Source: Prevotella sp. (GTDB lineage: Bacteria; Bacteroidota; Bacteroidia; Bacteroidales; Muribaculaceae). From it: 43,817 bases of DNA. The DNA is taken from assembly GCA_023666665.1 (NCBI GenBank), contig JAMPBN010000007.1, positions 1-43,817 of the forward strand, read 5' to 3'. Position 1 is the stretch's first letter. Every line of letters begins with the position of its first letter. Below are positions 36,450 to 43,660 of the stretch, one piece after another. Below the pieces are notes generated by a model, which saw nothing but the letters and a program-made list of their open reading frames with translations, searched no databases and was not told the DNA's origin. The translations under genes and the position numbers were made by a program.

Positions 36450-36844
36450 AAGGTTTCGGGAATTTCTATTCCTAATTCGTAGAGGTCATCATAAAGGTAT
36501 GGATCAGACATCGACACATATTCGTCAACATAGTTGGAATTGCCGGTAGTGACAAGTTCCGCAAGGAGAGAAGAAGTGTCTTGCCCTTGTGCAACATTCC
36601 TGATGCCGGTAGTCAGAGTGAAGATGTTCATCATAAGATATACTCCGGCAAACATTGCAGCCATATACACGTAGGGTCTGATTTTCTGCCAAACAGTGCG
36701 CTTGGGTTCTGTAACCGCGGAAACCTCCATGGGCAGCCGCTGCAGCATACGACGATTGAAGTCCTCAAAGTAACCTTCGGGAACCGTTCGGCCGTCGTTG
36801 CGAGGCCATCCTTGGGTGCTGTCTGTTATGTCGAGATTCTTCAT
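36446..36844 (-). CDS. Putative membrane-anchored anti-sigma factor
   Basis: The 132-aa protein has one transmembrane segment (VYMAAMFAGVYLMMNIF, about residues 67-83). The N-terminal part includes VPEGYFEDFNRRMLQRLP, a motif I associate with small regulatory proteins encoded after ECF sigma genes in Bacteroidetes. A short C-terminal part (DEYVSMSDPYLYDDLYELG) would be periplasmic. No zinc-binding HxxxCxxC motif is seen. The position 43 nt after an ECF sigma gene and the topology support an anti-sigma role, but no family match can be claimed. It overlaps the Spy-like gene by 4 nt. Confidence 0.6.
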   Translation of the reverse strand: MKNLDITDSTQGWPRNDGRTVPEGYFEDFNRRMLQRLPMEVSAVTEPKRTVWQKIRPYVYMAAMFAGVYLMMNIFTLTTGIRNVAQGQDTSSLLAELVTTGNSNYVDEYVSMSDPYLYDDLYELGIEIPETL

Positions 36845-36887
36845 ATTTTTCTTTTTTAACTATTTGACTGACAAAACTGCCAAAGGT

Positions 36888-37439
36888 TTAACTCCGGTTC
36901 TCTAAAAATTGCTCTATCTTCTTAACTGCGAAATGATATGTGGCTTTCAAGGCTCCAACAGTCGTGCCTGTTATCTCCGCAATATCCTCATATTTCATTT
37001 CATCGAAGTATTTCATATTGAAAACGAGACGTTGCTTTTCAGGGAGCGAATCAACGGCCTCGCGCAGTGCTGTTGCAGCTTCATCGCCATCAATCCAGTC
37101 ATCCGTTTCAAGTGTGTGGATGGCAGAATGTTCGGCATCGTCAAGGCTTTCGGTTTGACGACGCTTCTGTTTGTCAATAAATGTCAGCGCTTCGTTTATT
37201 GCAATCTTATGCAGCCAGGTTGAAAGTTTGGCATCACCACGGAAATCGTCCATTGCTTGCCACGCTTTCATAAATGTATTTTGAAGCAAATCGTCAGCGT
37301 CATCGTGGTTGCTGACCATACGTCTGATTTGCCAATACAAGGGTTCGGAGAACTGAGCGAGCAGTTCTCCGAAAGCTTCGCGCCGTGTCTGCGGGTCACG
37401 AAGCCGTTCCTCAAGGCTTTTGTCAGTATTAGCGGACAA
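36888..37439 (-). CDS. ECF-type RNA polymerase sigma factor
   Basis: The 183-aa protein has sigma region 2 (AQFSEPLYWQIRRMV, DDADDLLQNTFMKAWQAMDD, LSTWLHKIAINEALTF) and region 4 (LPEKQRLVFNMKYFDEMKYE, DIAEITGTTVGALKATYHFA), with no region 1 or 3. The only plausible start is TTG at 37439; the next Met is residue 41, inside region 2. That TTG lies within the last codons of the GH16 gene (11-nt overlap), so translation is probably coupled to GH16 termination. The following genes (putative anti-sigma, Spy-like, macroglobulin) are likely its partners and possibly its targets. Confidence 0.9.
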   Translation of the reverse strand: MSANTDKSLEERLRDPQTRREAFGELLAQFSEPLYWQIRRMVSNHDDADDLLQNTFMKAWQAMDDFRGDAKLSTWLHKIAINEALTFIDKQKRRQTESLDDAEHSAIHTLETDDWIDGDEAATALREAVDSLPEKQRLVFNMKYFDEMKYEDIAEITGTTVGALKATYHFAVKKIEQFLENRS

Positions 37440-39810
37440 TTTTAGTCGCTTTATTACCTTGCAATTTAATATATATTCCCTTGGTAGTGGGATTTGCTAC
37501 CGGGCGACCTTGAAGGTCGTAGTACGTTGCAGCTGCGCAGTTATTGGATTCAATCTGCTGAATCGAGTCTTTGTGCAATGGAGTGAAGAAATCCGGATCA
37601 TCACCATTGCCCGTGAGTGGGGTGGTATATAGATTTTCTCCCTTTTTCTGATAGCAGCGAACGTAGTCAAATTGAGTCAAATACGTGTGGGTGAGATCCG
37701 CCCATTGAGCCCATGCACCATTGCCAACGCTTTGGTTAAGTATTACGTAGAAGTCTTTATAGAACGGCCAGCAAATCTCGGCAGTGTAATTTGTGCCCTC
37801 TTCGGAGTAGTGCATATTTTTATATGTGAATGAAACCTTGCCGTCAACATACCAAGTCAACATATCTTCTGTCCATTCAAGTGCGTAATAATGCCAGGCG
37901 GCCATATCGTCAACTGTAACACTCCCAGAGCTTGTGGGCGAACCTACTTTGGGGCCTTCAGTCCAGCCGCAATAGTTTTTCCAGCCGGTCCAGCCGGTGT
38001 GTACGGTGGCGTGAGCCTTATCTTGGGCATCTATCTGCTCCCAAATATCTATTTCGCCGCTGCGTGGCCATCCTCCCTCGGCGTTAGTTTCAGGCATCAG
38101 CCAAAAAGCAGGAAAGTTGCCCTTGAACGGATGTGTTTTTATTCGGGCCTCGATGCGACCGTAATGGAAATGAAATTTTCCTTGTGTGTTAATCGCTCCG
38201 GAAATCATAGCCTCTGATTCAGAGGGGAACTCTTCTTTGTCCGTGGGTACACACCACGAGTTGTAATAACCGTTGCCAAAAGTATTTACGGTCTCACCCT
38301 CCGCATCGCCTACTGCACAGTAGCGATTCCACGTTGCGTTATATCGCGGTTGGTAGCCCCAGGTTGTTTTGTTGAGATTGTCGGTATTAAACTCGTCGCC
38401 CCAAATCTTAGTCCATTCGCTGTCGGCTTGTTCTTCAAAAAGGCCATAGATTATAACATCGCCGCTAATAATTTCGGCAGGTATGGTTGCGAGTCCATCG
38501 GCTGAAATCGCCACCTCTGTATCTTGACGACTTTCACCCTGGCCGTGACGCACAATCAGATGATCTGCTGTAAAACCGGGAAGCGAAGCCTCAACCTTGA
38601 GTTCGATGGAATAACCTGCTGCAAGAGTTTCGGGCACAGGTGCGCCGCTCGAAAGGGTTATCATACAGTTGAGCGGCATCAGTGTAATGGTTGTCGTTTC
38701 AATGTCATCACCCAAAACGTTCAGAGTGAAGTCGGTAATTGAACCGCCATTTTCAAGAATATTATCGGAGCCGGCTGCATCGGCATTGTCCCAATCAATT
38801 TTTGCACGGCAACGATATTTGCCGGGAATCAAGTCAGAGGGTAGGGCGAAGGCAGGTATCTCGTTAAGATATTCGCCTTTGTTGGTTTGACCAAGGGAAT
38901 TTTTATTATTAACGTGTGAATACGCCATAATATCAGTACCGGGAACGGGAACACCTGCAGCCGCAATGTCAGATAAGAAATCACCGTTTCCGTCGCGGTC
39001 AATATAAACATATGAGTTCATCCAGGTTCCGGTCCAGTCGAAATTAAACTGAATTTGCCCGCCGGGGAGAACGTCAACTTCCTGGTCAGTGCAATCGTGA
39101 TATAGCAGCTTGTCTTCACTTTGTCCTACTTTAATTGACTGCATACCAAGCAACGGCTGCGTTACATTAATGTTATGAAGACGGCGCTGATTGTGAGTGA
39201 TAGTCGTTTCGGGAGTATAGTTAACTGCGTATTTATTCTCAGGCTGCACTGCAGGGGCGACGCGCAACGTGGCATCAACGATTGCGCCGTCGTTTTGAAT
39301 GATGGTATTGGTTTCACCAAAACGACCGCCGGGTTCCGACGAGTCCCAGTCAATAATAAAGCGTACGCGATAATCACCGGCAGGCTGCGACGCGGAAAGC
39401 ACGAAAGGATGAAGTGTTACATTGCAGTCATCTTTAACTGTTAAACCGAGTGAGTTAACACCTTGAAAATATGAAAAAGAATAAAGCTCAGAGGGATAAT
39501 CAAATTTTCCATCATTATTGAGGTCAGCATAAAAATATCCATGCATATACGTGCCGTTCCATGTTATGACAGGCGTGATGGCGGTACCAGCTGTTACGTC
39601 AAAGATTGCCGATGTTGAGAAGTCGTGATATAGCAACTTGTCAGTTGCCTGAGGCACATCAACGATATTTTCACCAATGCCCACACCGGTTATAATACGA
39701 CTTGGGCGGGCTCCCGAAATCTGTGCATCGGCAGGAAAATTGATTTCATAGTCTGCCATTACCGGAAGTGCAACACAGACTCCGAGGAGTAGAGTAGATA
39801 TTCTATTCAT
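37429..39810 (-). CDS. Secreted GH16 beta-glucanase with duplicated N-terminal domain and sorting-tail-like C-terminus
   Basis: The 793-aa protein has a signal peptide (MNRISTLLLGVCVALPVMA). Two tandem copies of a domain of about 170 residues follow, marked by DKLLYHDFSTS / DKLLYHDCTDQ and FYADLNNDGKFDYPSE / VYIDRDGNGDFLSD, which are GEVED-like. A linker leads to a GH16 catalytic domain (about 480-745) with the signature E586-I-D588-I-W-E591 (nucleophile and acid/base) and the WPRSGEIDIWEQI context. GH16 enzymes cut beta-1,3/1,4-glucans and related polymers. The C-terminus (YYDLQGRPVANPTTKGIYI, then KIVR) resembles a type IX sorting tail. It has a strong consensus promoter and overlaps the sigma gene by 11 nt. 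An unusual point is that a glucanase leads an envelope-stress regulatory operon. Confidence 0.9.
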   Translation of the reverse strand: MNRISTLLLGVCVALPVMADYEINFPADAQISGARPSRIITGVGIGENIVDVPQATDKLLYHDFSTSAIFDVTAGTAITPVITWNGTYMHGYFYADLNNDGKFDYPSELYSFSYFQGVNSLGLTVKDDCNVTLHPFVLSASQPAGDYRVRFIIDWDSSEPGGRFGETNTIIQNDGAIVDATLRVAPAVQPENKYAVNYTPETTITHNQRRLHNINVTQPLLGMQSIKVGQSEDKLLYHDCTDQEVDVLPGGQIQFNFDWTGTWMNSYVYIDRDGNGDFLSDIAAAGVPVPGTDIMAYSHVNNKNSLGQTNKGEYLNEIPAFALPSDLIPGKYRCRAKIDWDNADAAGSDNILENGGSITDFTLNVLGDDIETTTITLMPLNCMITLSSGAPVPETLAAGYSIELKVEASLPGFTADHLIVRHGQGESRQDTEVAISADGLATIPAEIISGDVIIYGLFEEQADSEWTKIWGDEFNTDNLNKTTWGYQPRYNATWNRYCAVGDAEGETVNTFGNGYYNSWCVPTDKEEFPSESEAMISGAINTQGKFHFHYGRIEARIKTHPFKGNFPAFWLMPETNAEGGWPRSGEIDIWEQIDAQDKAHATVHTGWTGWKNYCGWTEGPKVGSPTSSGSVTVDDMAAWHYYALEWTEDMLTWYVDGKVSFTYKNMHYSEEGTNYTAEICWPFYKDFYVILNQSVGNGAWAQWADLTHTYLTQFDYVRCYQKKGENLYTTPLTGNGDDPDFFTPLHKDSIQQIESNNCAAATYYDLQGRPVANPTTKGIYIKLQGNKATKIVR

Positions 39811-39832
39811 ATTTAAAAGATTTTAATTCGCA

Positions 39833-39864
39833 CAAATTTACGAAATTTTTATCGAAAAATCAAA
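39833..39864 (-). promoter_or_regulatory. Promoter of the GH16-sigma operon
   Basis: On the minus strand TTTG (39864-39861), a 20-nt spacer and TAAATTTG (39840-39833) match both consensus elements exactly, 22 nt before the GH16 ATG at 39810. Confidence 0.8.
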
Positions 39865-39923
39865 ATACAATTTTCTTAACATACATTAACATCCATAACC
39901 ACTAATTTGTTAAAAAAAAATAC

Positions 39924-39931
39924 TAACTTTG
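39924..39931 (+). promoter_or_regulatory. -7 box for the tRNA-Ser unit
   Basis: TAACTTTG matches TAnnTTTG. A TTTG at 39906-39909 is only 14 nt upstream, closer than usual. Transcription from here would include the tRNA half copy and then the full tRNA-Ser. Confidence 0.5.
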
Positions 39932-39962
39932 CACTCGCTTTACGAAGCTACCATTTACTTGA

Positions 39963-40002
39963 GGAGTGATGCTCGAGTGGCTGAAGAGGCACGCCTGGAA
40001 AG
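39963..40002 (+). pseudogene. 5'-half copy of tRNA-Ser
   Basis: This 40-nt stretch matches the first 40 nt of the complete tRNA-Ser at 40040 in 37 positions, covering the 5' acceptor strand, D arm, 5' anticodon stem and loop. The match stops 2 nt beyond the anticodon; the 3' anticodon strand, T arm and 3' acceptor strand are missing. It cannot make a tRNA. The break at the anticodon loop suits a recombination or old attachment site. Confidence 0.75.
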
Positions 40003-40039
40003 TCTATTTTCCACCCCTCGGACACCACTGAAAACATTA

Positions 40040-40127
40040 GGAGAGATGCTCGAGTGGCTTAAGAGGTACGCCTGGAAAGCGTATATAGGCCAAAAGCCTA
40101 TCCCGGGTTCGAATCCCGGTCTCTCCG
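40040..40127 (+). tRNA. tRNA-Ser(GGA)
   Basis: The 88-nt gene folds into a type II tRNA: acceptor GGAGAGA/TCTCTCC, anticodon stem TACGC/GCGTA with loop CTGGAAA (anticodon GGA), long variable arm TAGGC/GCCTA, and T arm CCGGG-TTCGAAT-CCCGG. The 3' CCA is not encoded (GCA follows the acceptor strand). It reads UCC and UCU codons. It lies next to an integrase gene, a common attachment situation. Confidence 0.95.
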
Positions 40128-40130
40128 CAA

Positions 40131-40181
40131 TAAAACACTGACAATCAGGCTATAACAAAAGGTCTTTTTGTTAGTGTTTTA
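40131..40181 (+). terminator. Hairpin after tRNA-Ser
   Basis: TAAAACACTGACAA (40131-40144) pairs with TTGTTAGTGTTTTA (40168-40181) with one mismatch. A nested TAACAAAA/TTTTGTTA pair (40153-40160/40166-40173) offers an alternative stem. The 3' T-rich strand suits transcription termination after the tRNA. Confidence 0.55.
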
Positions 40182-40391
40182 TCTTTTAAGACCCATTTCA
40201 GGCGTCGCATCCATGCCATTTAATGGTTTTAAAAAAAATCCCCCAAGTACGATTTATGCAGATTGGTTGACGACCGTTTCCGATACCTTGACGAAAAAAA
40301 TGCGCAAAAAATGCGCAAAAAATTTTTCAAGTTTTTGAAACTAAGTTGCTGATTTTCATAATGAGTATGCAAGGGATGCCGCAAAACCGCT
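40182..40391 (+). other. Non-coding leader of the integrase, possible att-arm region
   Basis: These 210 nt hold no credible gene. They contain CCATT-T-AATGG (40216-40226, a small dyad), two TTGACG copies (40267-40272, 40288-40293) and the tandem AAAAAATGCGC repeat, followed by an A/T-rich stretch. Clustered short direct repeats before an integrase gene are the usual look of arm-type integrase sites, but this is inference. Confidence 0.4.
40295..40316. repeat. Tandem 11-bp direct repeat AAAAAATGCGC x2
   Basis: Two exact adjacent copies (40295-40305, 40306-40316), followed by AAAAAATTTTTC, lie 76 nt upstream of the integrase ATG. Confidence 0.8.
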
Positions 40392-41639
40392 ATGGCAAAA
40401 TTGAAATTCTACCTCGACGCTCGTCATGTGAGCGTCAAAACGGGCGAAGCTCCCCTGAAGCTCGCAGTGACTCACCTCAGCCGAACCGCCTACATTGGCA
40501 CCGGCATCAGCCTTGACCCCAAATATTGGGATGTCAAGAAAGAGAAGGTCGTTGGCCACCCTCAAAAGAAGTCGCTCAACGACAAAATCGATGCAAAACG
40601 CAGCGAGATGGTGCTCGTCTTTCAGCAGATTGAGGCTGAAATCAACATCGATGCCCTGTCTGCCAACGAGATTCGCGATGAAATTCTCCTGCGTACAACC
40701 AACAAGCGCGTCAATGTCAAGGACGAGAAAAGCGTTGTGACTGTCTTCAAGAAGTTCATCGCACTGAAATCAGGTAGCACGGCCTCAATCTACTCGCGCA
40801 CTCTCGCTCATATTCAGCAGTTTGAGGGTAAGTCTGCCGACAAACTGCGTTTCGAGCAGATAACCAAGGAGTGGCTGATGCGCTTCGACCAGTTCCTGAT
40901 GCGCTCGTGTCCGTCGGCCAACACTCGCGCCATCAATATGCGCAACATTCGTGCCGTCTTCAACTTTGCGATAGACAACGAGATAACTACTGCTTATCCG
41001 TTCCGTCGCTTCAAAATCAAGGGTGAGCCGACACGCAAGCGCAACTTCGATGTGGAGACACTGCGCTGCATCTTCAATGCCGACAACCTCGAACCGTGGA
41101 TGGTGAAGTACCGCGACCTTTTCAAGCTGACGTTTATGCTCATCGGCATAAACATCGTGGACCTCTGCCACCTCAAAGAGATGCGCAATGGCCGTATAGA
41201 CTATATACGAGCCAAGACCCGCAAGCTCTACTCCATCAAATTGGAGCCGGAAGCAGAAGAAATTATCGCCAAATATCGGGGCGATAAACAGCTGCTTAAC
41301 TATCTGGACACCTATAAAGATTATAGGAAGTTCTACAACAATCTGTGCAAGGGCCTCAGAGCCATCATGGGTCTCGTCAACGAGAAGTATGGCACAGAAA
41401 TCGACACGCTCTCAACCTATTGGGCACGTCACTCATGGGCTACAATAGCGGCAAGTCTCGACATACCTAAAGAGACCATAGCCGCCGGACTCGGCCACAG
41501 CAGCCACTCGGTTACTGACATCTACATTCAGTTTGACCCTCGCAAGGTCGATGAAGCCAATCGTCGTGTCCTCAATTACGTCCTCTATGGGTGGGAAGGA
41601 GGCTATAATCCCGATGATGCAGCCGCAAAAAAGCGTTAG
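40392..41639 (+). CDS. Tyrosine recombinase / integrase (Bacteroidetes phage-integrase type)
   Basis: The 415-aa protein has an N-terminal arm-binding-like region (KFYLDARHVSVKTGEAPLKL), a SAM-like core-binding domain (about 110-210) and a C-terminal catalytic domain. Catalytic residues visible are R346 (YWARHSWAT), H369 (AAGLGHSS) and the nucleophile Y378 (TDIYIQF). The first catalytic Arg of the standard GLRxxEL motif is not present: the equivalent reads IGINIVDL (around 251-258). The HxxR His is replaced by Tyr, a change I recall in many Bacteroidetes integrases. It should integrate or excise the element that begins here, using the nearby tRNA-Ser. A 12-bp repeat array starts at its stop codon. 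Confidence 0.9.
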   Translation: MAKLKFYLDARHVSVKTGEAPLKLAVTHLSRTAYIGTGISLDPKYWDVKKEKVVGHPQKKSLNDKIDAKRSEMVLVFQQIEAEINIDALSANEIRDEILLRTTNKRVNVKDEKSVVTVFKKFIALKSGSTASIYSRTLAHIQQFEGKSADKLRFEQITKEWLMRFDQFLMRSCPSANTRAINMRNIRAVFNFAIDNEITTAYPFRRFKIKGEPTRKRNFDVETLRCIFNADNLEPWMVKYRDLFKLTFMLIGINIVDLCHLKEMRNGRIDYIRAKTRKLYSIKLEPEAEEIIAKYRGDKQLLNYLDTYKDYRKFYNNLCKGLRAIMGLVNEKYGTEIDTLSTYWARHSWATIAASLDIPKETIAAGLGHSSHSVTDIYIQFDPRKVDEANRRVLNYVLYGWEGGYNPDDAAAKKR

Positions 41640-41756
41640 GATTGTCGCTCCCATAAGTATTTCGGTTGGCACTCGGATAAGCCCTCCGATATGTGTTCCG
41701 AAATGCGTTCGGTTTTCCGTTCCGATAATCGTTCTTAAATGCGATATGATAGGCGT
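41637..41756. repeat. Degenerate 12-bp tandem array, ten units
   Basis: Ten consecutive 12-mers share the consensus TCCGATANGCGT, with T1 invariant, G4, A5, T6 and C10 in eight of ten, and C2, A7, G9 and G11 in seven. The best copies are TCCGATATGTGT, TCCGAAATGCGT and TCCGATAATCGT (41685-41732). The first unit begins on the integrase TAG. A further weak unit may lie at 41625-41636 (GCAAAAAAGCGT). Read in one plus-strand frame it would encode a loose P-I-x-V repeat. No known element is recognised. Confidence 0.8.
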
Positions 41757-41783
41757 TTGAAGCCCCAAAATAGCGTTCGTAGA

Positions 41784-41821
41784 TAGCAAAAAGCCGCTCC
41801 GATGTGGGGCGGCTTTTGCTA
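41784..41821. terminator. Bidirectional terminator between integrase and tail gene
   Basis: TAGCAAA plus AGCCGCTCC (41784-41800) pairs with GGGGCGGCT plus TTTGCTA (41806-41821), with one bulged A, one T-G wobble and a 5-nt loop. A/T-rich outer stems give U-rich ends in both directions. It serves two convergent genes. Confidence 0.85.
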
Positions 41822-41845
41822 TAATATGAAGTGCGGAGTCGTAGG

Positions 41846-43660
41846 TCAGGAATCCTTGACCGGGTAGAACACTCCCTTGACCAATTCTGACATGCCGTTC
41901 TCCGTGAACGTGCATGTCAGCTTCTCACAGATGTAGCGTTTGCCTTTGATGTAGAAGATGGCGCGGACGTTGGGGATGGTATCGGAGAGGAACTTGAAGG
42001 TGGTCTTTTGCTTGGGTTCGATTTGTGGAGCGATGCGTTTGTTGATTAGGCGGCGGTTGATGCGGAGGTTGAAGTGGGCGTTGGTGTAGCCGCTCCAATC
42101 ATCGGCAATAATGACATCTTCAGTCCAGGGGTACGGCAACTTGCCGTTTGTGTTCTGCGCACCATCCCAAAAGCCGATATAGATGCGGTCGTAATACTCG
42201 GCTTTCTTTTCTTGTTCACCGGCGGCAAGTGATTCTGTGGTACGGGTCTTCAGGAACGGATATTGGCTCTCGTCCTCGCTCTCGATGCCAGTGTCTTCGT
42301 CATAGCCGGAGAAATTGAGGAACATGCATCGTCCATACTTCGCCTCGGTATCGTCTATTCTTACAGGTACAAATTCAATTTCGTCCTGGTCGGCATCTTC
42401 GGAGTCATCAATGATGCGACCACCAAAAAGATTGATTGGGCGCAAGATGCATTTGTAAGTGAAGTTTATGCGACCAAAAGAAATTGACGATACCGTTCTA
42501 CTTACACTCTCTATTATAAAGTGGCAATCAACATTTTCGGCATAGAAGATTTTGTCGATATTGCTGTCACGCCCTCTGCGTCCATCCCAATATCGGTAGC
42601 CTTTGAGGTCTTTGAGGATGTCGCTAAGGCTCTCATACCTCACTATTCGCCATTGATTGCCTTTGATAAACCAATCGCATGAGTAGTATTTCCAAGTGTC
42701 GTGGTCACATTCCTTATACACAAGGTTCTTCATCACCGAGTATTCACATTTATCGTCCTCCACCTTTACCTCTGTTGAATGGTCTTCAATGACGTTTTGC
42801 AGTTCTACGGGTGGCGTAGATCTCAAAACGTTTTCGGTAAAGTGGAAAGAGATACGCTTTGCCCGGTGGTCGATGGTAAACTCTCCTTGCAGAAAGAGTT
42901 CAAGCTTCTCGAAGTATTCCTCGACCGTCCAGTGAGGCATAGCCCGCGCAAAGGCCGGCAAATACCAGGCGTGAGGCAAGGTGTTGCAGATGAGCAGGTA
43001 TTTATATTCCTCCTTATTATCCCACTCGTCAAAGTCGGTTGAGTAGCCGATAGCTTCACATATTTTGCGAGTGATATATATAAGGTATGGTTGCCACGAC
43101 AAGCCGGTGATGTCATTCGACCAGGAGTAGTATGCGTTGGAGACCAATACTCCATTGTTTCTGACTTCGGGGTGATAGTCGACAAGATTCTGAATGTTGC
43201 CGGAATAATCGTTCACCCACGGCAGCGCAACGCAGTTGGGATTGTAAATCGGGCTCCAAGCCCTTTCGGGAGTAACAGCCGATTTAGACGTGGTGGGAGG
43301 CGTACCGAGGTCAAGCTCATTGATATAGAGTTTGTCAAAAGTCTTGTCAAAGTTCTGTTCCGAGCGACCGTCGAGGAACTGCGTCTTGACCTCTGACTCG
43401 TTAATTTCGGTAACAGTTATGCAGCCGAACTTGTAGAAGCTCTTGTCGCGTATCTCACAGTTGAATATACACCGTTGGGCAATGACATCGGCTCGGTTGA
43501 TATGGCCGAAGATAGCGATATTCTGAGGGCAATCTTTCAGCGGAAAGGTAATTGTCAGTGTGTAGCCATCGCTACCGCTGAACATTCTGTTTTCACTGAC
43601 GTACTCGAAGCTCGTTCCCTTTTTAAGGGCAGCGAGTTTATTGTCAACGTATATTTGCAT
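41846..43660 (-). CDS. Probable phage tail/baseplate protein
   Basis: The 604-aa protein starts MQIYVDNKLAALKKGTSF, has no signal peptide, and is rich in Tyr, Trp, Asp and beta-strand-like segments (YTLTITFPLKDCPQNIAIFG, GFWDGAQNTNGKLPYPWTED). It ends in a region that looks like a beta-sandwich (YICEKLTCTFTENGMSELVKG). I recall similar proteins downstream of tape-measure genes in Bacteroides prophages, but I see no named domain. The gene overlaps the upstream partial gene by 1 nt (TAATG), as in phage late operons, and converges on the integrase. A conjugative-element or host surface protein cannot be excluded. Confidence 0.55.
   Translation of the reverse strand: MQIYVDNKLAALKKGTSFEYVSENRMFSGSDGYTLTITFPLKDCPQNIAIFGHINRADVIAQRCIFNCEIRDKSFYKFGCITVTEINESEVKTQFLDGRSEQNFDKTFDKLYINELDLGTPPTTSKSAVTPERAWSPIYNPNCVALPWVNDYSGNIQNLVDYHPEVRNNGVLVSNAYYSWSNDITGLSWQPYLIYITRKICEAIGYSTDFDEWDNKEEYKYLLICNTLPHAWYLPAFARAMPHWTVEEYFEKLELFLQGEFTIDHRAKRISFHFTENVLRSTPPVELQNVIEDHSTEVKVEDDKCEYSVMKNLVYKECDHDTWKYYSCDWFIKGNQWRIVRYESLSDILKDLKGYRYWDGRRGRDSNIDKIFYAENVDCHFIIESVSRTVSSISFGRINFTYKCILRPINLFGGRIIDDSEDADQDEIEFVPVRIDDTEAKYGRCMFLNFSGYDEDTGIESEDESQYPFLKTRTTESLAAGEQEKKAEYYDRIYIGFWDGAQNTNGKLPYPWTEDVIIADDWSGYTNAHFNLRINRRLINKRIAPQIEPKQKTTFKFLSDTIPNVRAIFYIKGKRYICEKLTCTFTENGMSELVKGVFYPVKDS

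Noticed and set aside
39963-40030. A second functional tRNA-Ser
   Set aside because: After nt 40 no 3' anticodon strand, T arm (GGTTCGAATCC type) or acceptor complement is found before the next tRNA begins.
41637-41756. CRISPR array
   Set aside because: The units are 12 bp, degenerate and contiguous without spacers, and no cas gene is present.
41533-41760. 75-codon plus-strand frame spanning the integrase end and the 12-bp array
   Set aside because: It is open only because the repeat unit is a multiple of three without stops. The first half is out of frame with the integrase and no start signal is seen.
41433-41915. 160-codon minus-strand frame across the array and terminator
   Set aside because: It overlaps the integrase, the terminator and the tail gene. 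The residues show no family resemblance.
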